A stretch of 64,000 nucleotides of DNA from Gordionus sp. m RMFG-2023. Its lineage: Eukaryota > Nematomorpha > Gordioida > Chordodea > Parachordodidae. The stretch is from positions 4,962,509-5,026,508 of the forward strand of contig NC_088777.1 in the NCBI RefSeq assembly GCF_954871325.1. Direction: 5' to 3'. The notes beneath the pieces are model-generated. The model worked only from the letters and a program-made list of their open reading frames with translations. It ran no database searches and was not told the DNA's origin. Shown here piece after piece: positions 24,601 through 35,870 of this stretch. Made by a program: the position numbers and the translations under genes. Every line of letters begins with the position of its first letter. Position 1 is the stretch's first letter.

Positions 24601-27600
24601 TCTACATTTTTTTCGCTGCCTATCGCTTGCCTTTCAAACTTGGCATTTCACGTTTATTATCTACAGCTTTCGTTCAGCCGTCGCCCTCTGGGTCTCGTTC
24701 CCTTCACTTCCAACAAATGGGGTCTATTCGTTCATTCGTCATTTGCCATCCTATTCAACACATCCAAATCAACTTAGCCCATTTTTTTCTCTAACAGTAT
24801 CACTTCTATTCAAATTTGCGTGTTTTCTTTTGTCTCTCGAAGCTACCCTACAGATTCATATAACTATTCTCGTCCCGTTCTTCGCGTGTCACTTTGATTG
24901 TCCATTTTCTCGCTACCGTGCATCATACAATTTCTTACCCAGCTCGCATAAACCTTTCACTTCTAAATCTAACCAGCACAACCATCCTAAGAACAATGCT
25001 TTTTGAGAGTTTCTCGGAAATAAAAAGAGCAATACAGATGACCCCAAAGAGGGATTCTACTTCCGCCAGCTGATTCCCCTCCAAATCTACCGATATTTCC
25101 TAATAATTTACACTTCTTTAGGGTAACATGTTGCTTTTTTTAAAAAAAATTTGCTTATATATTTCTAATGTTTTTATTTTAAGAGGATATCGAGTTAGAC
25201 AAGAATTAAAGATATTTAATTAAGTGGTAATAAAATAATCATGGACATTACAATTTATCTGTATTTATATATTTCGGTAAAAGTTAATTGTATTAAAAAA
25301 ACATTTGAATAAACAAGAAAGTTAATATGTAAATTTTCCATTATGTTAACTTTGAGTCGCAAAAAAACTATATACAAAAGATAAATATATAATGTTAATA
25401 CTACAATAGGTATATATATATCTTTTTGTATACAAGTTTTAATTTTTAAAAAAAATTTAACACATATTTTAAAAATATTATAAAGTTTATATATACATTT
25501 TTTAAATTATGCAAACATAAAGTTAAATGTTTTTTGTCAATCCCAGATCTTGCTCTCTCACTGTTCCCAGGGCATCAAAAAGACATCCATGGAGTTGGGC
25601 GGAAATGCTCCTTTCATTATCTTCCCGTCAGCTGATTTGAAGAAGGCTTTGTCCGGCCTGATCGCTAGCAAATTCCGTTGCTCTGGCCAAGTTTTATTTT
25701 TATATTTTATAAATCCTTTTTAAAATGGAATTTTTCACCTTTATTTTTTATTTATTTAGCCGAGGTCTCTAAATTTTTTTAACCCATTTTTCTTATTAAA
25801 ATGGAAAGAGGAAAATAAAGGGAGGGAAAAAAATTTTTTCAAAAAAAATCGTAAAAAAAAGTTACTTATTATACGAGAGTTGTTAAGTATCTAGATACAT
25901 CAATTCTGTTCTGAATCTAGATATATTTTACAAAGGATATCTATATCTTGGATATATTTGAAATAGTGTATTTTAGCAACTCAAGTGATCATAAAAATCC
26001 AGTTAAAACTACAATCGCCACTTTAATATTTTTTGTTATATAGGGATTTTCTCACGGGCCGGCTAAGATTTTTATCGGCTTGGGGGGCTAAAATAATTCG
26101 GAGTAACAGAATGAAATTAAATTCATATGCACAATAAGCAAAATTTGACAAACCGTAATTGATAACCCGGGACCACCCGGTTTTCTCTTTTGCGCGGATC
26201 TAGTTCTTCTAATTAAACCTCGATTTTCGAGAAAAACTACCGTGCTGTTGGCACGTTTCCGTTTCGCGTTTTATTTTAAATTATGTATTTCAAATGGTGT
26301 CAGGTGATTTGGGCCTAATTATTTTCTTTCTTTCTTAAAATATTACATTATATTTATTATATTAATATTATTATTACTTATTTCAAATTTATTCTATTTA
26401 TTGATCTTTGTACTGATTAAAAATTTTTTGTAACGGGGTAAATTAAATATATTTTTTATATAAAATTGTTTTAGTTATAATTTTAAGTGTTAAATGTATA
26501 AAAATACATTGCAAGTAAGAGTAAACCAATTAAGTAAATATTTCATAAGATATACCTTAGGGTATATAATTTATTTAACAAGTCCATGGCACGTGTTTCA
26601 AGGCTATGGAGAACAATATTCTTTGTATTTTTTTAGCACAGTAGAGTCTAATTCAAACAACTCTCCTTTAATCTAAAGTTCTCTATTAGCAGCTGCTTCT
26701 CAAAAATTAGATGAAAAGGTTATTTATCAAATTAAATCAGGGTTTACAAAATGTTCTTTCAAAATAATATATATTTTTTTTAAAGATAAAATTTCCTGAT
26801 CAATTTTTACCTAAAATTCTAGAAAAAAGAAATCTTCAATTATGTCAAATTCAAAGATTTTTTAAACACCGAATTTTCTTTTATCTATACGCAGGCGCAA
26901 CATTTGCATCCAATATCATTGGTTGATTAAACATCGTTTATATGAGTTATTATTACGATTTCCATCCCTTGGTTCAAAGATTTTTTTGTCGCCATGAAAG
27001 TGGTGATTATAATAATGAAATAATCTTAAAGAGATCTATATTCCCCCACCTCCCTCCTGCCATCTAAGATATAATCTTACTATTAGTTTTTCCATAGATT
27101 TTTTTTCGTATATAAATTTTAAATGACTAGAAAGTTAACTGCAAGATTATTTGAAATTCTAAACGTGCTGGAGGAATACATTTCCGATAAATTCAAATTT
27201 TCTACAATCTGAAAAATGATTGTAACGTAAATATGATATAAAAAATAAACGCTTTGACTGAAATAACACATTAACGCTAACTATAGCTATCATAGGTTCT
27301 GAAGGTAATATGCAAATTGCTTCCGCACATTATGGAACATTCAGTGGAGTGAGTTTCTACATAGAGGGCTTCATCCCAGCCCCCCCCCCCCATTCGTCAT
27401 TTAAATTTTTAAGAAGGAAAAGTCACACTCTTAACAATATTATCAGATACGGGTAGTGTTGTTAAACGGCTCGTTTTGAGCCAATTTTTAAAAATGGCTA
27501 ACTCAAAATTTCATCCAGAAAAATACCCCGCAAACTTGAAGATTTTGCTCATAGAAGGGACAAAAGTCTAGACATATATTAACGAAATCTCGAGGCTTAG

Positions 27601-30023
27601 GCAATATTTTTCTGGCTATAATATTGAGTTAGCCGTTTTAAAAAATCGGCTCAAATCGAGCCGTTTAACAACACTAGTTACGGGTTATTCTTCTTCTATA
27701 ATATAGTTATCGTCATCAGTCATATTTGTCTATTATAAATGAATTTTCGATATATGATATAATCCTAAAATATGGTTATAAAATAATGTTAGTTATTTTT
27801 AAATAATTATCATGCCTAATTTTAAAAGGTAGCAAAATAGCGTTACTTTTCAAAAAAAAGTTACATTTCAGAAAAAAATGTAACGCGCTTATACTTTAAG
27901 AACATCGCCAACTTGAATAATACCGTTCGAAATACATAATTTTAAAATACAACAAAAACGTCTCCATTTGACGGCACTGTTAGAGCCTTGTTTGTTTGGG
28001 CGAAATAATTCCCTGTAAATATTTATTGGTCAGGGGGTTTTAATACCTCTGGATAAGAAAATAATTCTCTAGTTTTTTTTGGCTAAAATAAATTCTCCAA
28101 AACCCTGCATTCACAGTTGGTGAGAATTAGCGGTGACGACGTCCTGCCGCTATGTTTTATATAGCTTGTTTTTATACACGTTCGTTCTCGCTAAACATCC
28201 TCCACTCAATTTAACCCCGATCTTGTCCAAATTGCCCCCAATCAATCATTTAACCATCTGATCGCTCAAATTTTATTAGAGCCCTCTGTTTATTATAAAT
28301 CTGGTCATCTATTTTACATATAATAATTTTTTTAAAGACATGCGTTTGCGCTAATCGCATTTTAGTCCACGCCGATATTTATGATGAGTTCGCTCGATTA
28401 TTGAAGGAAGAAGTTGGCGATATGCCCGTGGGTCCCGGAAACGACCCCGCTACCGATATAGGACCCTTAATCAACAAAGCGGCTGCTGATAATGTAATTT
28501 CAAAAGTATTTTATATTTTTACCATGTTTCTAACGCGGAATACCCTTGGATATTGGGTTTGTCGATGCCCCCATAGAGCCAGTTGAAGTGGAAGAGGAAA
28601 TGTTCAGGTTAGTCCCTTGGCCAGCAACTGAATTAGAACCTGGCATCGCAGCCACAAACAAAAAAAGAATTTATTTTATATATAAGGGATTCTTTAATTA
28701 AAACTTTTATACAGGTCTCTCAAAATAACAAATTGAAGATAATATAGAATTTTTCTTGTAAACATAAAATTCATTCTTCTTTTAATAGGCATAATAAGAG
28801 GCTTGTAAACATAATTTGTTTTGGCGCGATTGTAAAAAAACTAGGTTTTGCTAATTTTACCCGAGATAATTTTAACCTCGAGCTGATATGTAATCTATTA
28901 TGAATAAAAAGATTCCTATATGATGTAATTTACACATAAAATGGTAGGCGTAAAACTGAACATATGATAAAATAACCATACGGGCAAATGTCATTATTAA
29001 AAAAATATCACCTTCGTTCCCCAACACACTTTTTCTCTATAATTTTATAAAGTTTTTAAAAAAAATTACCATATCTTCTATATTTTATTATTTCGACCTT
29101 CATTTTTTTTTGTCACCATCATACAAAAATGTAAAGATTGAAGCCTTACTAGAAGATTCCGTTCTCAAGGGAGCCAAGGTGAGCGCGGGAGGTAAGCGTC
29201 TCGGGGAAACTTTTTTCGAACCAACGGTTTTGCAACACGTGACACCCGACATGAGAATCTATCAGGAAGAAATATTCGGTCCGGTGGCTTCCCTCATTAA
29301 GTAAAAAATGAAATTACACAATTTTCGATTTAATATCTCTTCTCATTCCTTTTTTTCTTTTATCTAAATAATATTCCTTTTTTTGAATATTTAAGATTTA
29401 GCACGGAGGAAGAGGCCGTAGAAATAGCTAATTCAACTCCTTTTGGCTTAGCAAGTAAAATTAATCAACAAAATTGATCAAAGTATTTTAAAAAAATTTA
29501 ATTCATAACTATAACTCGAATGAGTTAAATATTTCATGGTAACTTTGTAATAATTTTCAAAAAAAGCTGAGAGTTTTACAGTAGCGAAATGAATGGCGTG
29601 CACTATTTAATCGATCATATGTATATCTTAAAAAAGGATTATCTTCGGATATCCATCCCTTATGTTTCTCGAAATCCGCTCACTCGGTACAGAACGGTTA
29701 GCAAACCGGCATAGATATCCGGCTGAATATCCTGAACATTTAATATTATATATATATATATATTTTTTTAAATTAAATTTATTAAAATAACATCATTTTA
29801 TTGATTTAAAATAAAATAAGGCTATTTTTACAGCCGAGACGTGGAACAGATATGGCGCGTCAAATCTTCCTTGCATTTCGGGATGGTGGGAATTAACGAG
29901 GGAATCATAACGACGGCCGAAGCGCCCTTCGGCGGTGTCAAATATTCGGGGTTCGGTTACGAGGGTTCGAAATACGGTATAGAAGAATATCTGCACAAAA
30001 AATACGTTTGTTGGTCTGTCTAG
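18614..30023 (+). CDS. ALDH5A1: succinate-semialdehyde dehydrogenase, eleven exons
   Basis: Exons: 18614-18705, 18749-18878, 20165-20248, 21620-21790, 22083-22199, 23344-23487, 25547-25690, 28338-28493, 29137-29300, 29396-29454 and 29821-30023, total 1464 nt and 487 aa with consistent phases. The enzyme oxidises succinate semialdehyde to succinate with NAD, the last step of GABA catabolism. Visible landmarks: [33 protein letters not shown] (cofactor loop), general-base Glu262 in MELGGNAPF, catalytic Cys296 in [23 protein letters not shown], and the C-terminal [19 protein letters not shown]. Cys296 and Cys298 preserve the CxC pair that acts as a redox switch in the human enzyme. Length equals the mature human protein; the first 12 residues ([12 protein letters not shown]) could be a very short mitochondrial presequence, unproven. 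The catalytic motif is split by a 2.6-kb intron just before TC. Exon 1 needs a GC donor and a 43-nt intron. Identification is firm. Confidence 0.93.
20324..20546. mobile_element. TAGTGTTGTTAAAC hAT MITE, copy 1
   Basis: A 223-bp palindromic unit: CAGTGTTGCTAAACGG at the left, CGGTTTAACAACACTA at the right, AAACGGCTAACTCAGTATTT and AAATACTGAGTTAGCC as inner inverted arms. It is in intron 3 of ALDH5A1. Flanking duplication is poor here. The other copies in this window are listed separately. Confidence 0.75.
21398..21533. mobile_element. diverged short hAT MITE related to the TAGTGTTG family
   Basis: The 136-bp unit ends in AATCGAGCCGTTTAACAACATA and has arms CCGCCCAATATTTTGG / CTAAAATATTGGGCGG. 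Flanks GGTTTCCA (21390-21397) and GGTTTCCG (21534-21541) match at 7 of 8 bases. It is in ALDH5A1 intron 3, 86 bp before exon 4. Confidence 0.6.
22472..22728. mobile_element. palindromic MITE with GGGTAAT-type ends
   Basis: The left end (ATGGTTGGGTAATGGCT) and right end (TAATTACCCGCTGACTATG) are imperfect inverted repeats; CGAGCTAATTCGGCT and AGCCGGCTAAGAATCGGCT blocks lie inside. In ALDH5A1 intron 5. Family not identified. Confidence 0.4.
22895..23025. mobile_element. half copy of the GTTAGCGTCAATG MITE family
   Basis: Carries the right-half signature: ATTCTAAACATACTGGAATG, CCGGTAAAATCAGATTTTTA, CGATTTAAAGTTCAAAAAAG and TAACACATTACCG. The left half is missing. In ALDH5A1 intron 5. Confidence 0.5.
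23535..23753. mobile_element. GC-rich CTGCAGGTCTC element, second copy
   Basis: Left GCGCAGGCCCGGCCGACCCG and right CTGGGCCGGGGCAAATGATA followed by CTGCAGGTCTCTGTG match the 7632-7759 family. Internal GGGCCGGGCC blocks are inverted. In ALDH5A1 intron 6, so 200 bp of GC-rich DNA interrupts a very AT-rich intron. Confidence 0.5.
24545..25025 (-). mobile_element. LINE ORF2 C-terminal remnant
   Basis: On the minus strand, broken frames resemble the tail of a reverse-transcriptase [14 protein letters not shown] (normally RPRGRPRKTW), and [15 protein letters not shown] (normally DRxKWRxLIRG). Base composition here is less AT-rich than its surroundings. Several stops and frameshifts. It sits antisense in ALDH5A1 intron 6; together with 60150-61080 it suggests one LINE lineage. 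The long forward open frame in this place is a shadow of it. Confidence 0.4.
25691..28337 (+). other. ALDH5A1 intron 7, repeat-bearing
   Basis: This intron separates SGQ from TCVC in the catalytic motif. It holds the eroded TATCTAGATA-type element at 25876-25985, a partial GTTAGCGTCAATG MITE at 27160-27290, a C12 tract at 27380 and a complete hAT MITE at 27454-27676. No other coding segment is visible. Confidence 0.7.
27454..27676. mobile_element. TAGTGTTGTTAAAC hAT MITE, copy in ALDH5A1 intron 7
   Basis: A 223-bp unit with ends TAGTGTTGTTAAACGGCTCG and GAGCCGTTTAACAACACTA. Flanks GATACGGG (27446-27453) and GTTACGGG (27677-27684) match at 7 of 8 bases, so this is a hAT-type insertion. Nearly the full family consensus. 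Confidence 0.85.
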
Positions 30024-30274
30024 GAAAAAATGAAATGTCTCCCTTTTTTCCTCCTCTTGAAAAAAAAGCAATGTGATCGTCATAAATTTTTGCAGCAATC
30101 TAATAATGCCATTTATTTGTTATTTGGAGTTGTTTATATTCCACCCTGTTATTTGTTAAATTGATTCCTAAGTTGTTATAATGCTCAAAAACCTAATATT
30201 GTATTAAAAAGCGTGATAAATATTTACTTATCCTATATATATATATATAACATTTATATAATTTATATTTTGAT

Positions 30275-30462
30275 TAGTAATGGCTAACTCAATATTTTAG
30301 CCAGAAAAGTATTGTCTAAGCCTCGAGATTTCGATAATATATGTTTAGACGTTTGTTCCTTCTATGAGCAAAATCTTCAGATTTGCGTGATATTTTTCTG
30401 GATGAAATATCGAGTTAGCCGTTTTCAAAAATCGGCTCAAAACAAGCCGTTTAACAACACTA
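30275..30462. mobile_element. TAGTGTTGTTAAAC hAT MITE with internally deleted left end
   Basis: Flanked by exact 8-bp copies of ATTTTGAT at 30267-30274 and 30463-30470. The left end starts TAGT and then jumps straight to AATGGCTAACTCAATATTT, so about 35 bases of the left terminus are missing; the right end (AGCCGTTTAACAACACTA) is intact. The loss is inside the duplication, so it probably happened after or during insertion. Confidence 0.85.
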
Positions 30463-31426
30463 ATTTTGATAGTTGAATAATTATATCTTAGTTTTAAAAA
30501 AGATTAATTTATGCAAACTTATATTTACCCAACTATTATTTAAGGTCTTTTTAAGTCATCAAAAATGCTATTATTATGATGACTATGATATTGCTATACA
30601 AATTTATAAAACAGATAAATGATAAAATATCAATTATATTATTTATATTTTCTTCTAATCATGTAATATCATAAAATATTTATATTTACAAAATTTTTTT
30701 AATAAATTGGAAACTTTTTTTACTATAGTTTGTAAATTTGTATCGATTATCGGTTTATATAAATTTTAAAAATTATCGTTAATAAGTCAGGGCTAATGTA
30801 GTCCTGATATCCGAAATAATATTAGGGACTATTAGAAGAGATCGCAGTTAATAGAAGTATTTAAGATCCTCTAAAGAAAAAATATCGAATTAGCAAACAA
30901 TTTCTATATCTCAAACAATAGCTGTACTCATTAAATCTAAAAGAGAAGCCATCCAATTTCATGATAAGTGGCCACTGAATTTTTTGAGAGTTGAAAATAA
31001 TCGACCCAATTATATAAATATTTGTTCATTTATTTTATATTTTAAAAAAAAACTTAAAATAGTCAATTTTTTATATTAAATCTTATATAATATATATATA
31101 TACACATATTTTTTTAAATATATCAAATAATGTCTTTTTCAGACATTACACCTTATTTGTCAATGCTAATTGCGACAGGAGATGACTCTATTTTTGAGAA
31201 AAAAAGTAAGTGACTTATAGGTTTGAAAAATCGACAATGTCACTTAAAAAAGGCTATAGAGAAATAATCCGAATATTAAAAATAAAAAATATTCTGGGAT
31301 GTAAGAATTAATATTAGCACAAATATTCAAAACAACAGAAAATAGAATGTTTAATATGAAAAATCAAGTATTAAGAATAATGGCTTATCAAGTTACCCTA
31401 TTCGATTTATCGAGTTAAGTTGTTTA

Positions 31427-31648
31427 TAGTGTTGTTAAACGGCATGATTTGAGCCGAATTTTAAAAACGGCTAACTCAATGTTTCATTTAGAATAATATT
31501 ACGCAAACTTAAAAATTTTGCTCATAGTTAACACAAAGGTTTTGGACATCTATTAGCGAAATCTCGAGGCTTGGACGATATTTTTCTGTCTAAAATATTG
31601 AGTTAGCTGTTTAAAAATCGGCTCAAATCGAGCCGTTTAACAACACTA
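31427..31648. mobile_element. TAGTGTTGTTAAAC hAT MITE with exact 8-bp duplication
   Basis: A 222-bp unit bounded by exact GTTGTTTA at 31419-31426 and 31649-31656. Ends TAGTGTTGTTAAACGGC and GAGCCGTTTAACAACACTA. This copy best defines the family boundaries. Confidence 0.9.
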
Positions 31649-32925
31649 GTTGTTTACCCACCTGTTATTAACGAAAATAATTCAGCTCTTTTATATGCCT
31701 AAGATTAATTTTTGCGTGATTTATTGGGTTTTTTAAGCTGTTTACTAGCAACCTCACTAAGAGTGGTGGAAGGGGGGAGTGCACACGGGCTCGATTCTCC
31801 TGAAAATTTGAATCTTTTTCAAGACCATGTTGAAAATGTTAACTAAAAAAAGAGGTCATTTTGAAATACTTAAGATAAAGTTCTTGAGCCCCCCAGAGAT
31901 TGTAATGGCTAGTGAGCCACTGCTGGTTTTCCAATTGTCAATAATATAAGCATATTAGTCTAAGTGCCTCAGTACATTTAAAGATAAAAAGTTATTTTTT
32001 GCACACTTACTCCCAGGCCTATTCGAAAATGGATCGAATGTTAACGAATGTTTTATAGTCAAGACATATATGCCAGGCAATTCGCGATTAATTCAAATAA
32101 TTAGCCGTAATCCTACAAGGGCCCGAATACCAAACATCATGGAGTCTGCTATTTTTATCATCAGATTATGGGCCTTATGGCAGGTGGTTTTAACTTCACT
32201 ATATTTGGTCTTTTAGGTAAATCCTTAATTTTTGACCTCACATGCCTTTTACCCTTTCCAAGATATCTCAATTCGAATCCCGTTGACATGACAAAAAAAA
32301 AATGAAAAGGTTTATATAAATACAATAAATTAAATAATAACTTTTATACCAATTTGTCAAGAGGAACTTTAAGTTTTTAAATAAAATATATAGGTAGCAA
32401 TAAAATTATTATTTTATAAAATATGACTATGTTTGTTTATTTTTGTCCAACTTCCATTTTTATAGAATGAACAGTATTTTATATTTCATTATTTAAATGA
32501 TCACAATGTAATGTAATAGATATCTATATTTATATAGTTATTTAATGATAAATGAATAACTTGAAATAATCAATTTTTATAAACATAATTTACGTAATAT
32601 TTATAATATATGTATATATATATACCTCTTTAAAAATTTACAAATTCAACATCTAAATGTGAATTTATATTTGGGGATAACGTAATGACAAAAAAAAAGT
32701 TTAACCTACACATAATATAAATAATCTTGTTTGTTATATATATATAAAATATAAATAATTTATTGGATCAAATTTAAATTAGCTCTCTCATTTCAATTCT
32801 CGTTTTCAGATTTATTCTCCATTTGCATTTTTTCGTTGTTACAACAAACTCCACCTAATAAATAAATAATTATATATTTTGATTAAAATACAGCTCTAAC
32901 CCAATAGAATACTTTAAATGTATTT

Positions 32926-33026
32926 GTGTTAGCGGCAATGTAACTTTAAATCATTTTTTTAAACGCGTTTTTCTTTCAAATTTAAATTTGTGATTTTACC
33001 TGAACTGTATTCCATCATGTTTATAA
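32926..33026. mobile_element. left half of a GTTAGCGTCAATG MITE split by the giant hairpin
   Basis: GTTAGCGGCAATGTAACTTT, AAATCATTTTTTTAAACGCG and GTATTCCATCATGTTTATAA match the left half of the family. Its right half resumes after the 3.5-kb insertion at 36545-36740 (GTAAGATAGGTGTTCTAAAC, ACGTTTCCGGTAAAATTAG). The host MITE is therefore older than the hairpin. Confidence 0.65.
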
Positions 33027-33769
33027 TATCCACCTAGTGTTGTTAAAACGCCGCAAGTCGCGACCCCGACCCAAAGCTCGGGTCGTTTTATTCGACTCCG
33101 ACTCAATGTTTGGGTCGTTTTTTTCGACTTCGACCCGAGTTCAAGCCGAAAAAAACGACTTCGACCCAAAATATGGGTCGTTTTTTTCGACTTCGACCCA
33201 AGTCCAAGCCGAAAAAAACGACCTCGACCCAAAATATGGGTCGTTTTTTACGACTCCGACTCAAAATTTGGGTGGTATTTTTCGACTCAAACTTGAAATT
33301 TGGGTCGTATTTTTCGACTCAAACTTGAAGTTTGGGTCATATTTTTCGACTCAAACTTGAAGTTTAGATCGTATTTTTCGACTCCAACTCAAAGTTTGGG
33401 TCGTTTTTCTGACTCAGACTCAAACATCGGGTCGTTTTATTCAATCCGACCCAAAATATGGATCTTTTTTTTAAAGACGACCTAAAGTCAGGGTTGCTTT
33501 TTTTCACCCCTACCAATATCTAGATCATTTTTTTCGACCAAAAGTCAAATAACATTTAGTATATATTAATATTATAGGCGGGAAAGTTACTTAAAGCTTC
33601 TTTAAATTATAATGCTCTGATTAACTATTCATCATAGTTATATTTTAAAATTTTTAAGTGAAGATGTAACATAGAAAAGTGCCATTTGTCATGATGGTTA
33701 TTTTTGAACTTTTTTAAATGAAATAGATAAAAATATATATTGTAGACATGTTAAATCAAAATTTCAGTG

Positions 33770-34912
33770 ATGATGTACCACAGATAAGTGGTAATTGTCA
33801 TAATCGCTATTTTTGAACTTTTTTGAGTTTTTTTAAAGCAAATTGCTAAAATTATATATTCTAAACATGTTAAATTAAAAATTCAGTGAGGATGTATCAT
33901 AGATAGGTGACAATTGTCATAATCGCTATTTTTAAACTTTTTCAAATTTTTTTAAAGGAAATATCTAAAAATATATATTCTAAACATGTTAGATTAAAAA
34001 TTCAGTGAGGATGTATCATAGATAGGTGACAATTGTCATAATCGCTATTTTTAAACTTTTTTCAATTTTTTTTAAAGGAAATAGCTAAAAATATATATTC
34101 TAAACATGTTAAATTAAAAATTCAGTGAGGATGTATCATAGATAGGTGACAATTGTCATAATCGCTATTTTTGAACTTTTTCAAATTTTTTTAAAGGAAA
34201 TAGCTAAAAATATATATTCTAAACATGTTAAATTAAAAATTCAGTGAGGATGTATCATAGATAGGTGACAATTGTCATAATCGCTATTTTTGAACTTTTT
34301 CAAATTTTTTTAAAGGAAATATCTAAAAATATATATTCTAAACATGTTAAATTAAAAATTCAGTGAGGATGTATCATAGATAGGTGACAATTGTCATAAT
34401 CGCTATTTTTGAACTTTTTCAAATTTTTTTAAAGGAAATAGCTAAAAATATATATTCTAAACATGTTAAATTAAAAATTCAGTGATGATGTATCATAGAT
34501 AGGTGACAATTGTCATAATCGCTATTTTTGAACTTTTTCAAATTTTTTTAAAGGAAATAGCTAAAAATATATATCTAAACATGTTAAATTAAAAATTCAG
34601 TGAGTGATGTATCATAGATAGGTGACAATTGTCATAATCGCTATTTTTGAACTTTTTCAAATTTTTTTAAAGGAAATAGCTAAAAATATGTATTCTAAAC
34701 ATGTTAAATTAAAAATTCAGTGAGGATGTATCATAGATAGGTGACAATTGTCATAATCGCTATTTTTGAACTTTTTCAAAGGAAATATCTAAAAATATAT
34801 ATTCTAAACATGTTAAATTAAAAATTCAGTGAGGATGTATCTTAGATAGGTGACAATTGTCATAATCGCTATTTTTGAATTTTTTCAAATTTTTTTAAAG
34901 GAAATATCTAAA
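33770..34912 (+). repeat. tandem array of about 120-bp units, left arm of the hairpin
   Basis: About ten units, recognised by GACAATTGTCATAATCGC recurring at roughly 119-120-base spacing (near 33908, 34028, 34148, 34267, 34386, 34505, 34624, 34744, 34851). Each unit carries the perfect 10-bp palindrome GACAATTGTC and AACATGTT. Units are near identical except for small variants (GAAATAGCTAAA, GAAATATCTAAA) and two shortened ones, which suggests recent homogenisation. Confidence 0.9.
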
Positions 34913-35870
34913 AATAAAAATAGCGATTATGACAATTGTCACCTAAATATGATACATCCTCACTGAATTTTTAATTTAACATGTTTAGAATATATATTTT
35001 TAGCTATTTCCTTTAAAAAAATTGAAAAAGTTTAAAAATAGCGATTATGACAATTGTCACCTATCTATGATACATCCTCACTGATTTTTTAATCTAACAT
35101 GTTTAGAATATATATTTTTAGATATTTCCTTTAAAAAAATTTGAAAAAGTTTAAAAATAGCGATTATGACAATTGTCACCTATCTATGATACATCCTCAC
35201 TGAATTTTTAATTTAACATGTTTAGAATATATAATTTTAGCAATTTCCTTTAAAAAAATTTGAAAAAGTTCAAAAATAGCGATTATGACAATTGTCACCT
35301 ATCTATGATACATCCTCACTGAATTTTTAATTTAACATGTTTAGAATATATATTTTTAGATATTTCCTTTAAAAAAATTTGAAAAAGTTCAAAAATAGCG
35401 ATTATGACAATTGTCACCTATCTATGATACATCCTCACTGAATTTTTAATTTAACATGTTTAGAATATATATTTTTAGCCATTTACTTTAAAAAAAATTG
35501 AAAAAGTTCAAAAATAGCGATTATGACAATTGTCACCTATCTATGATACATCCTCACTGAATTTTTAATTTAACATGTTTAGAATATATATTTTTAGATA
35601 TTTCCTTTAAAAAAATTTGAAAAAGTTCAAAAATAGCGATTATGACAATTGTCACCTATCTATGATACATCCTCACTGAATTTTTAATTTAACATGTTTA
35701 GAATATATATTTTTAGATATTTCCTTTAAAAAAATTTGAAAAAGTTCAAAAATAGCGATTATGACAATTGTCACCTATCTATGATACATCCTCACTGAAT
35801 TTTTAATTTAACATGTTTAGAATATATATTTTTAGCAATTTGCTTTAAAAAAACTCAAAAAAGTTCAAAA
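34913..35870 (-). repeat. inverted tandem array of the same 120-bp unit, right arm
   Basis: About eight units in the reverse orientation (GCGATTATGACAATTGTC near 34921, 35041, 35160, 35279, 35398, 35518, 35637 and 35757). The unit number and the order of sequence variants differ from the left arm, so the two arms have expanded or contracted independently after the inversion formed. Confidence 0.9.

Larger units (their letters stand above)
30024..33034. other. intergenic region downstream of ALDH5A1
   Basis: AT-rich and free of recognisable genes. It holds two short hAT MITEs (30275-30462, 31427-31648). A GC-richer patch near 31770-31930 has GGGCTCGATTCTCC and GAGCCCCCCAGAGATT in inverted sense and may be a further small element. 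Confidence 0.5.

Noticed and set aside
24743-25006. A long forward open frame in ALDH5A1 intron 6.
   Set aside because: It is the antisense shadow of a LINE C-terminal remnant on the minus strand.
29455-29820. A microexon supplying the YFYS segment of ALDH5A1.
   Set aside because: Not needed once the AAG acceptor at 29820 is used; the residues are encoded at the start of exon 11.
32996-33485. Several overlapping open frames with repeated MGRFFRLRP/SFFSTSTQ-like peptides on both strands, mirrored at 36076-36543.
   Set aside because: They arise from the repeated GGGTCGTTTTTTTCGAC units in the hairpin arms, appear in several frames and both strands, and have no conserved protein features.
33770-35870. 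Regularly spaced repeats that could suggest a CRISPR-like array.
   Set aside because: The whole 120-bp unit is repeated with no unique spacers, the array is inverted at its centre, and the genome is eukaryotic.
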